Shown piece by piece: positions 46,478 through 56,208 of a DNA stretch of 64,000 nt. The stretch is from contig NZ_QBTZ01000001.1 of assembly GCF_003058055.1 (NCBI RefSeq), positions 4,172,001 to 4,236,000 of the forward strand, given 5' to 3'. Position numbers and translations under genes: made by a program. The DNA comes from Acidovorax sp. 107. GTDB lineage: Bacteria > Pseudomonadota > Gammaproteobacteria > Burkholderiales > Burkholderiaceae_C. Each line of letters starts with the position of its first letter. The stretch's first letter is position 1. Below the pieces are notes generated by a model, which saw only the letters and a program-made list of their open reading frames with translations, ran no database searches and was not told where the DNA came from.

Positions 46478-47620
46478 ATGGTTTCCAGCGTATTGAGAGA
46501 TGCCCGCCGCATCGTGGTGAAGGTGGGCTCCAGCCTTGTGACCAACGAAGGGCGGGGACTGGATGAAACTGCCATCGGCGAGTGGAGTCGTCAGCTGGCC
46601 GCCCTGGTGCGCGGCGATGGGGGTGCGCCGCGCGAGGTGGTGATGGTGTCCAGTGGCGCCATTGCAGAAGGCATGAAGCGACTGGGCTGGACCATGCGGC
46701 CCCAGGAAATCCACGAGCTGCAAGCGGCCGCTGCAGTAGGGCAGATGGGGCTGGCGCAGATGTACGAAACCAAGCTGCGTGAGCAGGGCATGGGCAGCGC
46801 GCAGGTGCTGCTGACTCATGCCGATCTGGCGGACCGTGAGCGCTATCTCAATGCGCGCTCCACTTTGCTCACGCTCCTGCGTCTGGGCGTGGTGCCGGTG
46901 ATCAACGAAAACGACACCGTGGTCAATGACGAGATCAAGTTTGGCGACAACGACACGCTGGGCGCGCTGGTGGCCAACCTCGTGGAGGCCGATGCCCTGA
47001 TCATCCTCACGGACCAGAAGGGGCTCTACACCGCCGACCCGCGCCGTGATCCATCGGCTCAATTTGTGCACGAAGCCAAGGCGGGTGATCTGGCGCTGGA
47101 GGCGATGGCGGGTGGTGCGGGCTCCAGCATTGGCAAGGGCGGCATGATCACCAAGATCCTGGCTGCCAAGCGTGCGGCGGGCTCCGGCGCATCGACCGTG
47201 ATCGCCTGGGGGCGCGAACCCGATGTGCTGGTTCGCTTGGTGGGCGGCGAGTCGTTGGGTACCTTGCTGGTGGCCCAGACGCAGAAAAAGCAGGCCCGCA
47301 AGCAGTGGATGGCTGATCACCTGCAGCTGCGCGGCTCCGTGGTGGTCGATGCCGGGGCTGCTGCCAAGGTGCGCGACGAAGGCAAGAGTCTGTTGCCCAT
47401 CGGCATGACTTCGGTTGAAGGGGACTTTTCGCGTGGTGACGTGATTGCCGTGCGCGACGGGTCGGGAGTCGAAATTGCACGTGGCTTGGCCAACTATGCC
47501 GCCGCCGAAGCGCGCCTGCTGTGTCGCAAGCCCTCTACGGAGTTTGAGAAACTGCTGGGCTATATGGCGGAGCCGGAGATGGTCCACCGCGATAATCTCG
47601 TGCTGGCGCAGGGCGCGTAG
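46478..47620 (+). CDS. proB: Glutamate 5-kinase
   Basis: First enzyme of proline synthesis (380 aa), phosphorylating glutamate; in the family it is feedback-inhibited by proline. The kinase domain has [20 protein letters not shown] at the start, [35 protein letters not shown] and [17 protein letters not shown]. The C-terminal PUA domain (about residues 275-360) includes [24 protein letters not shown]. The start is ATG 46478, right after a dispersed repeat. A bidirectional terminator follows. Confidence 0.96.
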   Translation: MVSSVLRDARRIVVKVGSSLVTNEGRGLDETAIGEWSRQLAALVRGDGGAPREVVMVSSGAIAEGMKRLGWTMRPQEIHELQAAAAVGQMGLAQMYETKLREQGMGSAQVLLTHADLADRERYLNARSTLLTLLRLGVVPVINENDTVVNDEIKFGDNDTLGALVANLVEADALIILTDQKGLYTADPRRDPSAQFVHEAKAGDLALEAMAGGAGSSIGKGGMITKILAAKRAAGSGASTVIAWGREPDVLVRLVGGESLGTLLVAQTQKKQARKQWMADHLQLRGSVVVDAGAAAKVRDEGKSLLPIGMTSVEGDFSRGDVIAVRDGSGVEIARGLANYAAAEARLLCRKPSTEFEKLLGYMAEPEMVHRDNLVLAQGA

Positions 47621-47687
47621 AGATTGACGGAGCGCATCGATAAGACCGCGTCTTTGCCGCCCATGTGCTGAGCGGTCCGTCCATGAA

Positions 47688-47720
47688 AACAAAACGCCTG
47701 CAGATGCAGGCGTTTTTCAT
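47688..47720. terminator. Bidirectional terminator between proB and rppH
   Basis: AAAACGCCTGC (47691-47701) and GCAGGCGTTTT (47706-47716) form a long stem with A tracts on one side and T tracts on the other. It works for both proB on the plus strand and rppH on the minus strand. Confidence 0.85.
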
Positions 47721-47735
47721 GGTGGGGTCTCCAAG

Positions 47736-48413
47736 TCAGCGCGGTGTGTCTGATACCGATGGCATACCGTCGAGCTCTCCCGGCACGCTGTTTTGCGGGT
47801 CGGGATCAAAACTGGCGCCAGGAGGGAGCTCCATGCCGGGGTTGACGAGCATGGAGCCTGTGCGAAACATATTGGCAGCGCCCGTATGTTCGCCCTCGCG
47901 AGTACGCAAGCCGCTGCGCAAATAGCGGTTGCGCTGCTCGTTGCGTGGCAGAAAACGCGCCAGCTCGGTCAGCGCCATTTCATACACACCGCGTTTGAAC
48001 TCCACCACCACATCGAGCGGAACCCAGTAATCGTTCCACCGCCAAGCGTCGAATTCCGGGTGGTTGGTCGCACGCAGGTTCAAATCCCAGTCGTGCCCCA
48101 TCAATTGCAGCAGATACCAGATCTGCTTCTGGCCCTTGTAATGGCCGCGAGCGTCGCGGCGGATGTACCGGTCAGGCACCTCATAGCGCAACCAGTCCCG
48201 GGTGCGGGCCACCACGCGCACGTGGTTAGGCAATAATCCCACCTCCTCATGCAGTTCCCGGAACATGGCCTGCTCAGGGGTTTCGCCCCGGTCAATGCCA
48301 CCCTGTGGAAACTGCCAGCTGTGGGTGCGTATGCGCTTGCCCCAGAACACCTGGTTTTTCTGGTTGAGCAGGATGATGCCGACGTTCGGCCGAAAGCCGT
48401 CCCGGTCAAGCAT
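47736..48413 (-). CDS. rppH: RNA 5'-pyrophosphohydrolase RppH
   Basis: Nudix enzyme (225 aa) that removes pyrophosphate from mRNA 5' ends and so starts their decay. The start [27 protein letters not shown] matches RppH, and the Nudix box is [38 protein letters not shown] and [24 protein letters not shown] complete the core. The C-terminal 60 residues, Pro/Gly-rich, extend beyond the E. coli length. The start is the complement of 48411-48413. It is divergent from proS. Confidence 0.94.
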   Translation of the reverse strand: MLDRDGFRPNVGIILLNQKNQVFWGKRIRTHSWQFPQGGIDRGETPEQAMFRELHEEVGLLPNHVRVVARTRDWLRYEVPDRYIRRDARGHYKGQKQIWYLLQLMGHDWDLNLRATNHPEFDAWRWNDYWVPLDVVVEFKRGVYEMALTELARFLPRNEQRNRYLRSGLRTREGEHTGAANMFRTGSMLVNPGMELPPGASFDPDPQNSVPGELDGMPSVSDTPR

Positions 48414-48506
48414 AATCAAACCCCAAATTTTTAAACTGTGTCCATTATGCACGGCGCCTAGCGCGCAGCAAGTGGACCGCCCCGTTCTGCCTGCAATCGA
48501 TTTCCG

Positions 48507-50249
48507 ATGAAAGCCTCCCAATTCTTTATTTCCACCCTCAAGGAAGCTCCGGCGGACGCCGAAGTGGTCAGCCACAAACTCATGACGCGGGCGGGGCTGA
48601 TCAAGAAGCTGGGCGCTGGCATCTATAACTACATGCCGCTGGGGCTGCGGGTGATCCGCAAGGTGGAAGCCATTGTGCGCGAGGAGATGAACCGCGCAGG
48701 CGCAGTGGAGCTGACCATGCCGGTGGTCCAGCCTGCAGAGCTGTGGCAGGAAACCGGGCGCTTTGACAAAATGGGCCCCGAGCTGTTGCGTATCCAGGAT
48801 CGCCATGGGCGCGACTTCGTGGTGCAGCCCACCAGCGAAGAAGTGATCACTGACATCGCGCGTCAGGAGCTCAAGAGCTACAAGCAGCTGCCGAAGAACT
48901 TCTATCAGATCCAGACCAAGTTCCGCGACGAGCGCCGCCCCCGTTTTGGCCTCATGCGGGGACGCGAGTTCATCATGAAGGATGCCTACAGCTTTGACCG
49001 CGACCAGGCGGCCGCCAAGGCCAGCTACCAGGTGATGGCGGCAGCCTACCGCCGCATCTTTGACCGCTTTGGTCTTACCTATCGCGCCGTGGCGGCCGAC
49101 AGCGGCGCCATCGGGGGCGACCTTTCGGAAGAATTCCAGGTGATTGCCGCCACGGGAGAGGACGCCATCGTCTATTGCCCGCAAAGCGACTACGCCGCCA
49201 ACATGGAAAAGGCCGAAGCGCTGGCGCCCGCCGGCCCTCGCGGCGGCGCCACCCAGCCACTGGCGAAAACGGCCACGCCGGGCAAGAGCACCTGTGCCGA
49301 TGTGGCAGAACTCCTGGGCGTGCCCCTGAACACCACTGTGAAGTCGCTGGTGCTGGCCACGGACGAAACCAACGAAGAGGGTGAGATCGTCAAGACCCGG
49401 GTCTGGCTGCTGCTGCTGCGCGGCGACCATGACATGAACGAGATCAAGGTGGGCAAGGTGCCCGGGCTGGCGGGCTTCCGCTTTGCGACGCTCGGCGAAA
49501 TCGAAGACCACTTTGGCTGCAAGCCCGGTTACCTGGGCCCCATCGGCCTGAAGAAGCCGCTGAAGCTTGTGGTGGACCGCGAAGTCGCGCTGATGGCTGA
49601 CTGGATCTGCGGCGCCAACGAAGTGGACTTTCACATCACCGGTGTCAACTGGGGCCGCGACCTGCCCGAGCCCGACATGGTGGCCGACCTGCGCAACGTC
49701 GTGGCGGGCGACCGATCCCCGGACGGCAAGGGTGAGCTGGCGATTGAGCGTGGCATCGAAGTGGGCCATGTGTTCTACCTGGGCACCAAGTACAGCAAGG
49801 GCATGAACGCGACCTTCCTCGGCGACGATGGCAAGCCGGCGTTCTTCGAGATGGGTTGCTACGGCATCGGCGTGACGCGCCTGCCCGCCGCCGCCATTGA
49901 ACAAAATCACGATGAGCGTGGCATCATCTGGCCGGATGCGATTGCGCCGTTCACGGTGGTGGTTTGCCCCGTGGGCATGGACCGCAGCGAAGCCGTCAAG
50001 GCCACGGCCGAGCAGCTGTATGCTGACCTGCTGGCCGCAGGCGTGGACGTGATCCTGGATGACCGTGGCGAGCGCCCTGGTGCGATGTTTGCCGACTGGG
50101 AGCTGATCGGTGTGCCCCACCGCGTGACCATTGGCGACAAGAGCCTGAAGGAAGGTGTGGTCGAGTACCAGCACCGCCGTGACCCTGCCGCCACCAAGGT
50201 GGGCGTTGCCGACATCCTGGCCCATGTAAAAGGCCGCATGGTTGTATGA
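48507..50249 (+). CDS. proS: Prolyl-tRNA synthetase, bacterial type
   Basis: Class II aminoacyl-tRNA synthetase (580 aa) that charges tRNA-Pro. Motif 1 is [29 protein letters not shown], motif 2 is [27 protein letters not shown] and motif 3 is [21 protein letters not shown]. The YbaK-type editing insertion (residues about 235-385, with [25 protein letters not shown]) is present, so mischarged alanine should be cleared. The stop overlaps the transglycosylase start (ATGA). Confidence 0.97.
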   Translation: MKASQFFISTLKEAPADAEVVSHKLMTRAGLIKKLGAGIYNYMPLGLRVIRKVEAIVREEMNRAGAVELTMPVVQPAELWQETGRFDKMGPELLRIQDRHGRDFVVQPTSEEVITDIARQELKSYKQLPKNFYQIQTKFRDERRPRFGLMRGREFIMKDAYSFDRDQAAAKASYQVMAAAYRRIFDRFGLTYRAVAADSGAIGGDLSEEFQVIAATGEDAIVYCPQSDYAANMEKAEALAPAGPRGGATQPLAKTATPGKSTCADVAELLGVPLNTTVKSLVLATDETNEEGEIVKTRVWLLLLRGDHDMNEIKVGKVPGLAGFRFATLGEIEDHFGCKPGYLGPIGLKKPLKLVVDREVALMADWICGANEVDFHITGVNWGRDLPEPDMVADLRNVVAGDRSPDGKGELAIERGIEVGHVFYLGTKYSKGMNATFLGDDGKPAFFEMGCYGIGVTRLPAAAIEQNHDERGIIWPDAIAPFTVVVCPVGMDRSEAVKATAEQLYADLLAAGVDVILDDRGERPGAMFADWELIGVPHRVTIGDKSLKEGVVEYQHRRDPAATKVGVADILAHVKGRMVV

Positions 50250-50953
50250 GTACGCGCGGCACCTCCTCCATCGCTCCGTCGGCTGTGACTGCGGGTGCCC
50301 CTGCGGGGCTGTCGCGGCGTGGCTGCCTGGTGTCGCTGGCTTCGCTGACCGCGCCCGCCGCCTGGCTGGGCGCTCCGCAGGTGGCGCATGCCGGCGGGCA
50401 GCTGGAGGAGCCCCTGATGGACTCAGTGCGCACCGCGCTCAGCTCTGCGATTGCCAACCAGGCACCGCCCGAGCCCGAGTTTTTCACCACCGAGGCGCGC
50501 CTGCATTACCTGCGCTGGCTGGGCACGCAAAGCGATCGCCTGCGCCCACGCAAGCCGGACCTGGAGGTGCGCCGCGACTTCCTTCAGACCGTCTGGTACG
50601 AGTCCAAGCGCGCCGGGCTGGATGTGTCCCTCGTCCTCGGGCTGGTCCAGGTGGAGAGCGGATTCCGCAAGTTTGCGGTGTCCAGCGTGGGGGCGCGGGG
50701 CTACATGCAGGTCATGCCTTTCTGGACCCGCGTGATTGGCGATGGCGACCCGGGCAAGCTGTTTCACATGCAGACCAACCTGCGTTTTGGCTGCGTCATC
50801 CTGCGCCACTACATTGATCGTGAGCAGGGCGATCTGTTCATGGCACTGGGCCGGTACAACGGCAGCCGGGGCCGGCCACAGTACCCGGACGCCGTGTTTG
50901 GCGCCCAGCGCAAGTGGCTGTTTGCCGACCGGCCGCTGTCTCCGGCCGCATAG
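50246..50953 (+). CDS. Lytic transglycosylase domain protein
   Basis: A 235-residue periplasmic enzyme that should cleave peptidoglycan glycan strands to 1,6-anhydro products. The catalytic Glu137 is in [27 protein letters not shown], the standard SLT order of E-S, G-A-x-G and [15 protein letters not shown] closes the domain. The N-terminus has [19 protein letters not shown], a twin-arginine-like signal with Cys in the usual Phe position. Start ATG 50246 overlaps the proS stop, an unexpected coupling. Confidence 0.88.
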   Translation: MSTRGTSSIAPSAVTAGAPAGLSRRGCLVSLASLTAPAAWLGAPQVAHAGGQLEEPLMDSVRTALSSAIANQAPPEPEFFTTEARLHYLRWLGTQSDRLRPRKPDLEVRRDFLQTVWYESKRAGLDVSLVLGLVQVESGFRKFAVSSVGARGYMQVMPFWTRVIGDGDPGKLFHMQTNLRFGCVILRHYIDREQGDLFMALGRYNGSRGRPQYPDAVFGAQRKWLFADRPLSPAA

Positions 50954-50990
50954 AGCGATCTGCGCCTGTGCCGCGGGGCGCTAGGCCCGG

Positions 50991-52334
50991 TCACTGCACC
51001 GTGGTTCCGGCTGGTGCTGGCGCGTTCACAGCGGTGCTCCCAGAGGCTCCTCCCAGCCGGGAAACCATGACCTGGTCGATGCGGTAGCTGTCCACATCGA
51101 GCACCTCGAACTTGTAGCCGCCCCAGCTCACACTGTCCGTGCGACGGGGCACGCGGCGCAGCATCACCATCAGGAACCCGGCCAGGGTTTCGTATTCACC
51201 GGTGTGGGGCAGTTCGTCCAGCGACAGCGCGTGCAGCACATCCTCGATGGGCGTCACACCGTCGATGAGCCACGAGTTCTCATCGCGCCGCACGATCTGC
51301 TCTTCGTCCGCTGGGCCGACCAGATCGCCCATCACGGTGCTCATCACGTCGTTCAGTGTGACCACGCCCACCACCAGGCTGTATTCGTTCACGATGACCG
51401 CAAAGTCCTCGTGCACCTGGCGGAACTGCTCCAGCACCTCCGACAGGGTCAGCCGGTCGGGCACGATCAGCACCTTGCGCACCAGGCTGTCGTCGGCCAG
51501 CGAAATGGGCTGGTTGTTCAGCACTCGCTGGAACAGGTCCTTGGCATCCACATAGCCCACCACGTGGTCGATGTCGCCCTCGCACACCGGGTAGGTTGAA
51601 AACGGCTCGGCCGCAATGCGCAGGCGGATGACCGAGTCGGGCTCGTCGCGCAGGAAGAATGCAATCCGGTCGCGCGGCGACATGGCGCTGGACACCGTGC
51701 GGGTATCCAGTTCAAACACATTGGTGATGACCTGCTGCTCGCGCGCCGCCAGCACCCCGGCGCGGGCGCCTGCTTCCATCATGGCCAGGATGTCGTCCGA
51801 CGTGATGCGGTCATCGCGCAGCGATGACAAGCCCAGCAAGCGGAACAGCGCATCGGCCCCCCGGCTGTAAAACCACACCAGCGGCCGCAGCAGTGTCATG
51901 CACCAGGCCATGGGCTGAGCCAGCCGCACCACCAGTCGCTCGGGCTCTGCCATGCCCAGGCGTTTGGGGAACAGGTCGGCGAACAGGATGAACAGCGAGG
52001 TGATGATGAGGAAGGACGCCAGGAACCCCGCCCGCTCGGCCGTGGGCCCCGACACCCACAGCGCGAACAGTTCGCTGAAATGCGGGCTCAACGCCCCCTC
52101 GCCCACGATACCGCCCAGGATGGCCACGGCGTTTTGCCCCACCTGCACCACCGTGAAATAGTCTCCTGGCTGCTCCTGCATGCGCAGCACCCGGTCCGCA
52201 CGCGCGTCGCCTTCGTCGGCCATCTGGCGCAGGCGCAGGCGGCGGGCGGCTGCGAGCGAAATCTCGGCCATGGAGAAAAAGGCGCTGGCTGCAATCAGCA
52301 GCCCGATCACGAAGAGGCTTTGGGACAGGGTCAT
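50991..52334 (-). CDS. Hemolysin-family CNNM/CBS/CorC membrane protein
   Basis: A 447-residue membrane protein with an N-terminal CNNM transmembrane domain (FVIGLLIAASAFFSMAEISLAAARRLRLRQM, then VQVGQNAVAILGGIVGEGAL and FLASFLIITSLFILFADLFPKRLG). Two CBS domains follow from about residue 205 (AMSPRDRIAFFLRDEPDSVI and VIVNEYSLVVGVVTLNDVM), and a CorC_HlyC domain closes it. Homologues such as CorB/YtfL/MpfA affect magnesium or cation transport; the ion here is not known. ATG (complement of 52332-52334) starts MTLSQSLFVIG, so upstream codons are dropped. Confidence 0.88.
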   Translation of the reverse strand: MTLSQSLFVIGLLIAASAFFSMAEISLAAARRLRLRQMADEGDARADRVLRMQEQPGDYFTVVQVGQNAVAILGGIVGEGALSPHFSELFALWVSGPTAERAGFLASFLIITSLFILFADLFPKRLGMAEPERLVVRLAQPMAWCMTLLRPLVWFYSRGADALFRLLGLSSLRDDRITSDDILAMMEAGARAGVLAAREQQVITNVFELDTRTVSSAMSPRDRIAFFLRDEPDSVIRLRIAAEPFSTYPVCEGDIDHVVGYVDAKDLFQRVLNNQPISLADDSLVRKVLIVPDRLTLSEVLEQFRQVHEDFAVIVNEYSLVVGVVTLNDVMSTVMGDLVGPADEEQIVRRDENSWLIDGVTPIEDVLHALSLDELPHTGEYETLAGFLMVMLRRVPRRTDSVSWGGYKFEVLDVDSYRIDQVMVSRLGGASGSTAVNAPAPAGTTVQ

Positions 52335-52497
52335 GGGACGAGGGTGGAGCCGGTGCACGGCGTGTGTGCCACGGGCCACCAAGTGTATCTGCGCACCTTG
52401 GCGCCGGCCTGCTGTTGCCGCCTGGGCGGGAGGTGCCAACCCCGCACTAGGCCCTTGCCTGCTGCGGCGGGCGGCAGCCAGTGGGCGACCGCGCTAC

Positions 52498-53505
52498 TTA
52501 CTGCACAAAGCCGATGCGGCTGCGCCCCGTGGCGGCCTTGGGCAGGTCGGCAATCTCCACGGTAGACCGACGGTCCAACCGCGCGTTGCCAAAACCCGTC
52601 ATCAGCGCCCGCCGCATCTCGCGCGGGGGCATCTGGGCGAGGTGGTCCAGCACGTCATCCAGCGGTTCCGGGTCCAGCAGACGGCCCCAGTCGTGCCCAG
52701 CGCGGATGCCCTGGTACAGGTTGCGGGCGATGGTGCGGGCCTGATCCAGCGTGGGCGCCTCCACCTCGAATACGTTCATGCGGTTCAGGATGGGGTCGGG
52801 AATGCCGCGCGTGTCGTTGGCCGTGGTGATCCAGATCACCTGGCTTGCGTCGATGGCCACTTCGGCAAACTCGTCGGTAAAGCTCTGGGCGGTGTCGTAT
52901 TCGAGCAAGCTGTACAGCGCGCCGAGCGGGTCGTACTGTGCGTCGGTGCTGGCCTTGTCGATCTCGTCCACCACGATCACAGGGTTGGCGTATTCACCCT
53001 CCACCAGCGCCTCGAACACCTTGCCGGGGCGCGCGCCCTTCCACTGGGCCGACGAGCCCGACAGCAGCCAGCCCGCGGTCATGGAACTCATCGGCAGCAG
53101 GTTCATGCCCGTGCCCAGCAGCTCGGCCAAGTGGCGGGCAAAGTGGGTCTTGCCGATGCCGGGCGGGCCCAGCAGCAGCATGGGCGTGACTTCCAGCCCA
53201 TCGCTGCTGTCCTGCGCCAGCGCCACGTGGCGTTTCACATCGTCCAGCACCTCGGTGAAGTTGGGCAGTTGCTCGTACAGGCTGGCCATGTCGGGGATGC
53301 CCGAGGGCTTGACCTGAAAGCGCTCCGGGCCGCGCTCCAGCATGCGTTCGTAGACGGTGCGCAAGGTTTCGTATTCGCGCTGGTTGCCGGACTCCTGCAG
53401 CCGTGCGAGCTTGCGCTCGACATCGCCGGGGTGGAACACGTTGCGCATCTGGGCCACCGGAAGGTGCAGGGCCGGCGGCTGGGGAACAAGGCTATGGCTG
53501 GTCAT
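52498..53505 (-). CDS. Lon-like AAA+ ATPase without protease domain
   Basis: A 335-residue AAA+ protein. Walker A is MLLLGPPGIGKTHFARHLA, Walker B VIVVDEIDKAST, then sensor 1 VIWITTANDTRGIPDPILNR and an arginine-finger-like NRMNVFEVEAP. The AAA module resembles the Lon ATPase domain, but the chain ends before any serine-lysine protease domain. The N-terminal 90 residues (with a charged helical KLARLQESGNQREYETLRTVYERMLE) are distinct. Function unknown; the neighbours (CNNM protein, glutaredoxin) do not suggest one. Confidence 0.8.
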   Translation of the reverse strand: MTSHSLVPQPPALHLPVAQMRNVFHPGDVERKLARLQESGNQREYETLRTVYERMLERGPERFQVKPSGIPDMASLYEQLPNFTEVLDDVKRHVALAQDSSDGLEVTPMLLLGPPGIGKTHFARHLAELLGTGMNLLPMSSMTAGWLLSGSSAQWKGARPGKVFEALVEGEYANPVIVVDEIDKASTDAQYDPLGALYSLLEYDTAQSFTDEFAEVAIDASQVIWITTANDTRGIPDPILNRMNVFEVEAPTLDQARTIARNLYQGIRAGHDWGRLLDPEPLDDVLDHLAQMPPREMRRALMTGFGNARLDRRSTVEIADLPKAATGRSRIGFVQ

Positions 53506-53606
53506 TGCATGCTCCTGTGAGGGTTACGTCACGCAATCATTCAAGCACACAACATGCCCGCTGCTCCATCGGAAAAGCCCCTGATTGGTGCCTCTGTTGC
53601 GGACAA

Positions 53607-53632
53607 ACAAAAAGGCCGCCCGAAGGCGGCCT
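53607..53632 (-). terminator. Rho-independent terminator after grxD
   Basis: On the minus strand AGGCCGCC-TTCG-GGCGGCCT is followed by TTTTTGTTTG: an 8 bp stem with a TTCG loop, 28 bases beyond the grxD stop. It separates hemA-prfA-prmC-grxD from the AAA+ gene. Confidence 0.85.
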
Positions 53633-53659
53633 GATGGGAGGCGGGGAGGACTCTGCCGA

Positions 53660-53983
53660 TCAGCCTTCGGTGCCCAGCACCTGCTTGAGTTCGCCCGACT
53701 CGTACATCTCCATCATGATGTCCGAGCCGCCAATGAATTCGCCCTTCACGTACAGCTGCGGAATGGTGGGCCACTGGCTGTAGTCCTTGATGCCTTGGCG
53801 GATTTCGTCGTCTTCCAGCACGTTGACGGTGACCACGCTCTTGGGGTCCACGCCGCAGGCCTTGAGGATCTGGATCGCGCGGCCGGAGAAGCCGCACATG
53901 GGGAAGCTGGCGCTGCCCTTCATGAACAGCAGGATGTCGCTGGATTTGACGAGGGCGTCGATGCGTTGCTGGGTGTCGCTCAT
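53660..53983 (-). CDS. grxD: Monothiol glutaredoxin (Grx4/GrxD type)
   Basis: A 107-residue CGFS glutaredoxin that binds a [2Fe-2S] cluster as a dimer or with BolA and passes it on. The active site is FPMCGFSGRAIQILKACGV with Cys30; VVTVNVLEDDEIRQGIKDYSQWPTIPQLYVKGEFIGGSDIMMEMYESGEL carries the glutathione-binding WPTIPQLY and GGSD motifs. It ends the hemA-prfA-prmC-grxD strand run. IbaG at 6680 is a possible partner. Confidence 0.95.
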   Translation of the reverse strand: MSDTQQRIDALVKSSDILLFMKGSASFPMCGFSGRAIQILKACGVDPKSVVTVNVLEDDEIRQGIKDYSQWPTIPQLYVKGEFIGGSDIMMEMYESGELKQVLGTEG

Positions 53984-54044
53984 GGGAAAACTCCTGGTAA
54001 GGGGCAGCGGGCAGAGGGTGGGTAGGAGCCCGCGATAGGGGGGA

Positions 54045-54911
54045 TTATTTCACTGTCTGTGCCAGAGGCCACTGTCCGCCCGTGCAACGCGCAATGCCAG
54101 CGAGGTCATTGCGACTTTGCACCTGGACAAAGCCCCGGGTGGTGAGCAGCGCCTGCACGGCGTCTGCCTGGTCGTGGCCATGCTCCAGCAGCAGCCACCC
54201 GCCCGGCTGCAGGTGCGCTGGCGCCTGGGCGATGATGGTACGGATGTCTTCGAGGCCATCTGCCCCGCTGGCCAGGGCTTGCAGGGGCTCATGCGTGAGC
54301 GCGGCCAGGTGCGGATCGGCGCTGGGGATGTAGGGGGGGTTGGAGACGATAGCGTCAAACCGACCGTCAACCCCTGCCAGCCAGTTGGCTTGCTGGAACT
54401 GAACAGCCAGCCCCAGCCGTTCTGCGTTGGCCTGGGCCACGGCCAGTGCGTCGGCACTGGCATCCACCGCCAATACCTGGGCGTCGGCGCGCTGGCTGCA
54501 CAGGGCCAGCGCAATGGCGCCGCTCCCAGTGCCCAGGTCCACCACGCGAGGGGCGTGGGCATTCAGGTACGGTGGGGCGATCACCTCCAGCGCCCAGTCC
54601 ACCAGCGTTTCGGTGTCGGGGCGCGGGTCCAGCACGCGTGCGTCCACCTGCAGCGGCAGGCCGTAGAACTCCTTGCGTCCGGTGAGGTAAGCCACGGGCT
54701 CGCCACCCAAGCGGCGCTGGCACAGGGCGATGAACCGGGCGTGTGCTGCATCGTCCAGCGCGTCCGTGTCGTGCGCCAGCAGCCAGGCACGGCCTGCATC
54801 GGGGCGGCCTACGGTGTGCAGCAGCAGCAGTTGCGCGTCGATGCGTGCCAGACCCAAGGTATGGGCCTGCGCCAAGGCCTGGGCCAGGGTGGGGGATGCA
54901 GAGTTATTCAC
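54045..54911 (-). CDS. prmC: Release factor glutamine methyltransferase
   Basis: Methylates the Gln of the GGQ motif in release factors RF1 and RF2 with S-adenosylmethionine (288 aa). The SAM-binding motif is VVDLGTGSGAIALAL and the catalytic NPPY is in FDAIVSNPPYIPSADPHL. ARVLDPRPDTETLVDWAL is also typical. It sits downstream of its substrate gene prfA, a conserved pairing, with a dispersed repeat in the gap. Confidence 0.95.
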   Translation of the reverse strand: MNNSASPTLAQALAQAHTLGLARIDAQLLLLHTVGRPDAGRAWLLAHDTDALDDAAHARFIALCQRRLGGEPVAYLTGRKEFYGLPLQVDARVLDPRPDTETLVDWALEVIAPPYLNAHAPRVVDLGTGSGAIALALCSQRADAQVLAVDASADALAVAQANAERLGLAVQFQQANWLAGVDGRFDAIVSNPPYIPSADPHLAALTHEPLQALASGADGLEDIRTIIAQAPAHLQPGGWLLLEHGHDQADAVQALLTTRGFVQVQSRNDLAGIARCTGGQWPLAQTVK

Positions 54912-54968
54912 TATTGTTTTGATAGCTGCAAGGGCATATGAATCGGGCGCTAGAAGCCAATCGATTTC
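54911..54968 (+). repeat. Dispersed intergenic hairpin repeat, copy 9
   Basis: TATTGTTTTGATAGCTGCAA, then GGGCATATGAATCGGGCGCTAGAAGCC. It lies between prfA and prmC, inside a minus-strand operon, oriented opposite to the genes. Confidence 0.72.
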
Positions 54969-54983
54969 ATATTCTGGTCTTGC

Positions 54984-56096
54984 TCAACCGGTGGTGCCCA
55001 TCTCCAGCTCTTCGAGCTGCTCGGCCTCGCGGGCGTGGGCCAGAGCCTGCAGCACATCGCCGAGGTCGCCTTCCATCACGTACAGCAGCTTGTACAGCGT
55101 GAGGTTGATGCGGTGGTCCGTCAGGCGCCCCTGCGGGAAGTTGTAGGTGCGGATGCGGTCGCTGCGGTCGCCGCTGCCGATCAGGCCCTTGCGCAGCGCG
55201 GCCTCCTTGGCGGCGCGTTCGCTGCGCTCCTTTTCCTGGATGCGGGCCTGCAGCACTTGCAGCGCCTTGGCCTTGTTGCTGTGCTGGCTGCGGCCGTCCT
55301 GGCATTCGGCCACGATGCCGGTGGGCAAGTGCACCACGCGCACGGCCGAGTCCGTCTTGTTGATGTGCTGGCCGCCCGCGCCCGATGCACGGAAGGTGTC
55401 GATGCGCAGATCTGCCGGGTTGAGCTTGATGGCCTCGTGCTCGTCGGGCTCCGGCATCACGGCCACGGTGCAGGCGCTGGTGTGGATGCGGCCTTGCGTC
55501 TCGGTGGCCGGCACGCGCTGCACGCGGTGGCCGCCGGACTCGAACTTGAGGGCACCGTACACACCGCTCCCGGAGGGCCCCGTGCCGGGCTGACCCTCAA
55601 TGCGCAGCACGATTTCCTTGTAGCCACCCAGCTCGGCGGCGTTCTCGCTCACCACCTCGACCTTCCAGCCCACGTTGGCGGCATAGCGGGTGTACATGCG
55701 AGTGAGGTCGCCCGCGAACAGGGCCGACTCGTCGCCGCCCGTGCCCGCGCGGATTTCGACGAACGCATTGCGTGCGTCGTCGGGGTCCTTGGGCAGCAGC
55801 AGGCGTTGCAGTTCATCTTCGAGCTGCAGCAGTTCGGCCTCGGCACTGGTGATTTCTTCCTGCGCCATTTCGGCCATGTCGGGGTCGGCCAGCATCTCGC
55901 GGGCCCCGGCCAGGTCGGCCTCGCGCTGCTGGTAGCGGGCGTAGCGGCCTGCGACCTGCGTGACTTCGGCATGCTCTACGGAGATGCGCCGGTACTGCGC
56001 CATGTCGCTCATGATGTCTTCGCGCGACAGCAGAAAGTCGAGTTCGCCCAGGCGCTGTGCGTAGCGCTCCAGCTGGCTTCGGAGGAAGGGTTTCAT
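54984..56096 (-). CDS. prfA: Peptide chain release factor 1
   Basis: Recognises UAA and UAG stop codons and triggers peptide release (370 aa). The GGQ loop is in [22 protein letters not shown], and the codon-recognition region has the PAT-type motif near [48 protein letters not shown] and the basic [25 protein letters not shown] are class I release-factor landmarks. It follows hemA and precedes prmC, the same order as in E. coli. Confidence 0.97.
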   Translation of the reverse strand: MKPFLRSQLERYAQRLGELDFLLSREDIMSDMAQYRRISVEHAEVTQVAGRYARYQQREADLAGAREMLADPDMAEMAQEEITSAEAELLQLEDELQRLLLPKDPDDARNAFVEIRAGTGGDESALFAGDLTRMYTRYAANVGWKVEVVSENAAELGGYKEIVLRIEGQPGTGPSGSGVYGALKFESGGHRVQRVPATETQGRIHTSACTVAVMPEPDEHEAIKLNPADLRIDTFRASGAGGQHINKTDSAVRVVHLPTGIVAECQDGRSQHSNKAKALQVLQARIQEKERSERAAKEAALRKGLIGSGDRSDRIRTYNFPQGRLTDHRINLTLYKLLYVMEGDLGDVLQALAHAREAEQLEELEMGTTG

Positions 56097-56113
56097 GAAT
56101 ATCTGGAAAATGG

Positions 56114-56172
56114 TTTGCTACGAATTTGGTAGCTATTGGCGCATATAAATCAAGCGCCTGGGGCCGATTTGG
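56114..56172 (+). repeat. Dispersed intergenic hairpin repeat, copy 10
   Basis: TTTGCTACGAATTTGGTAGC, then TATTGGCGCATATAAATCAAGCGC and CTGGGGCCGATTTGG. The right part closely matches the inverted copy 2. It lies in the hemA-prfA gap. Confidence 0.75.
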
Positions 56173-56208
56173 TATCAAATCGGGGAGGGGCGGAGCGGGC
56201 GAGCGCCG

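Noticed and set aside
48414..50225. A long antisense open frame opposite proS continuing into rppH
   Set aside because: Only the part from 48413 downward matches RppH; the rest is the shadow of proS.
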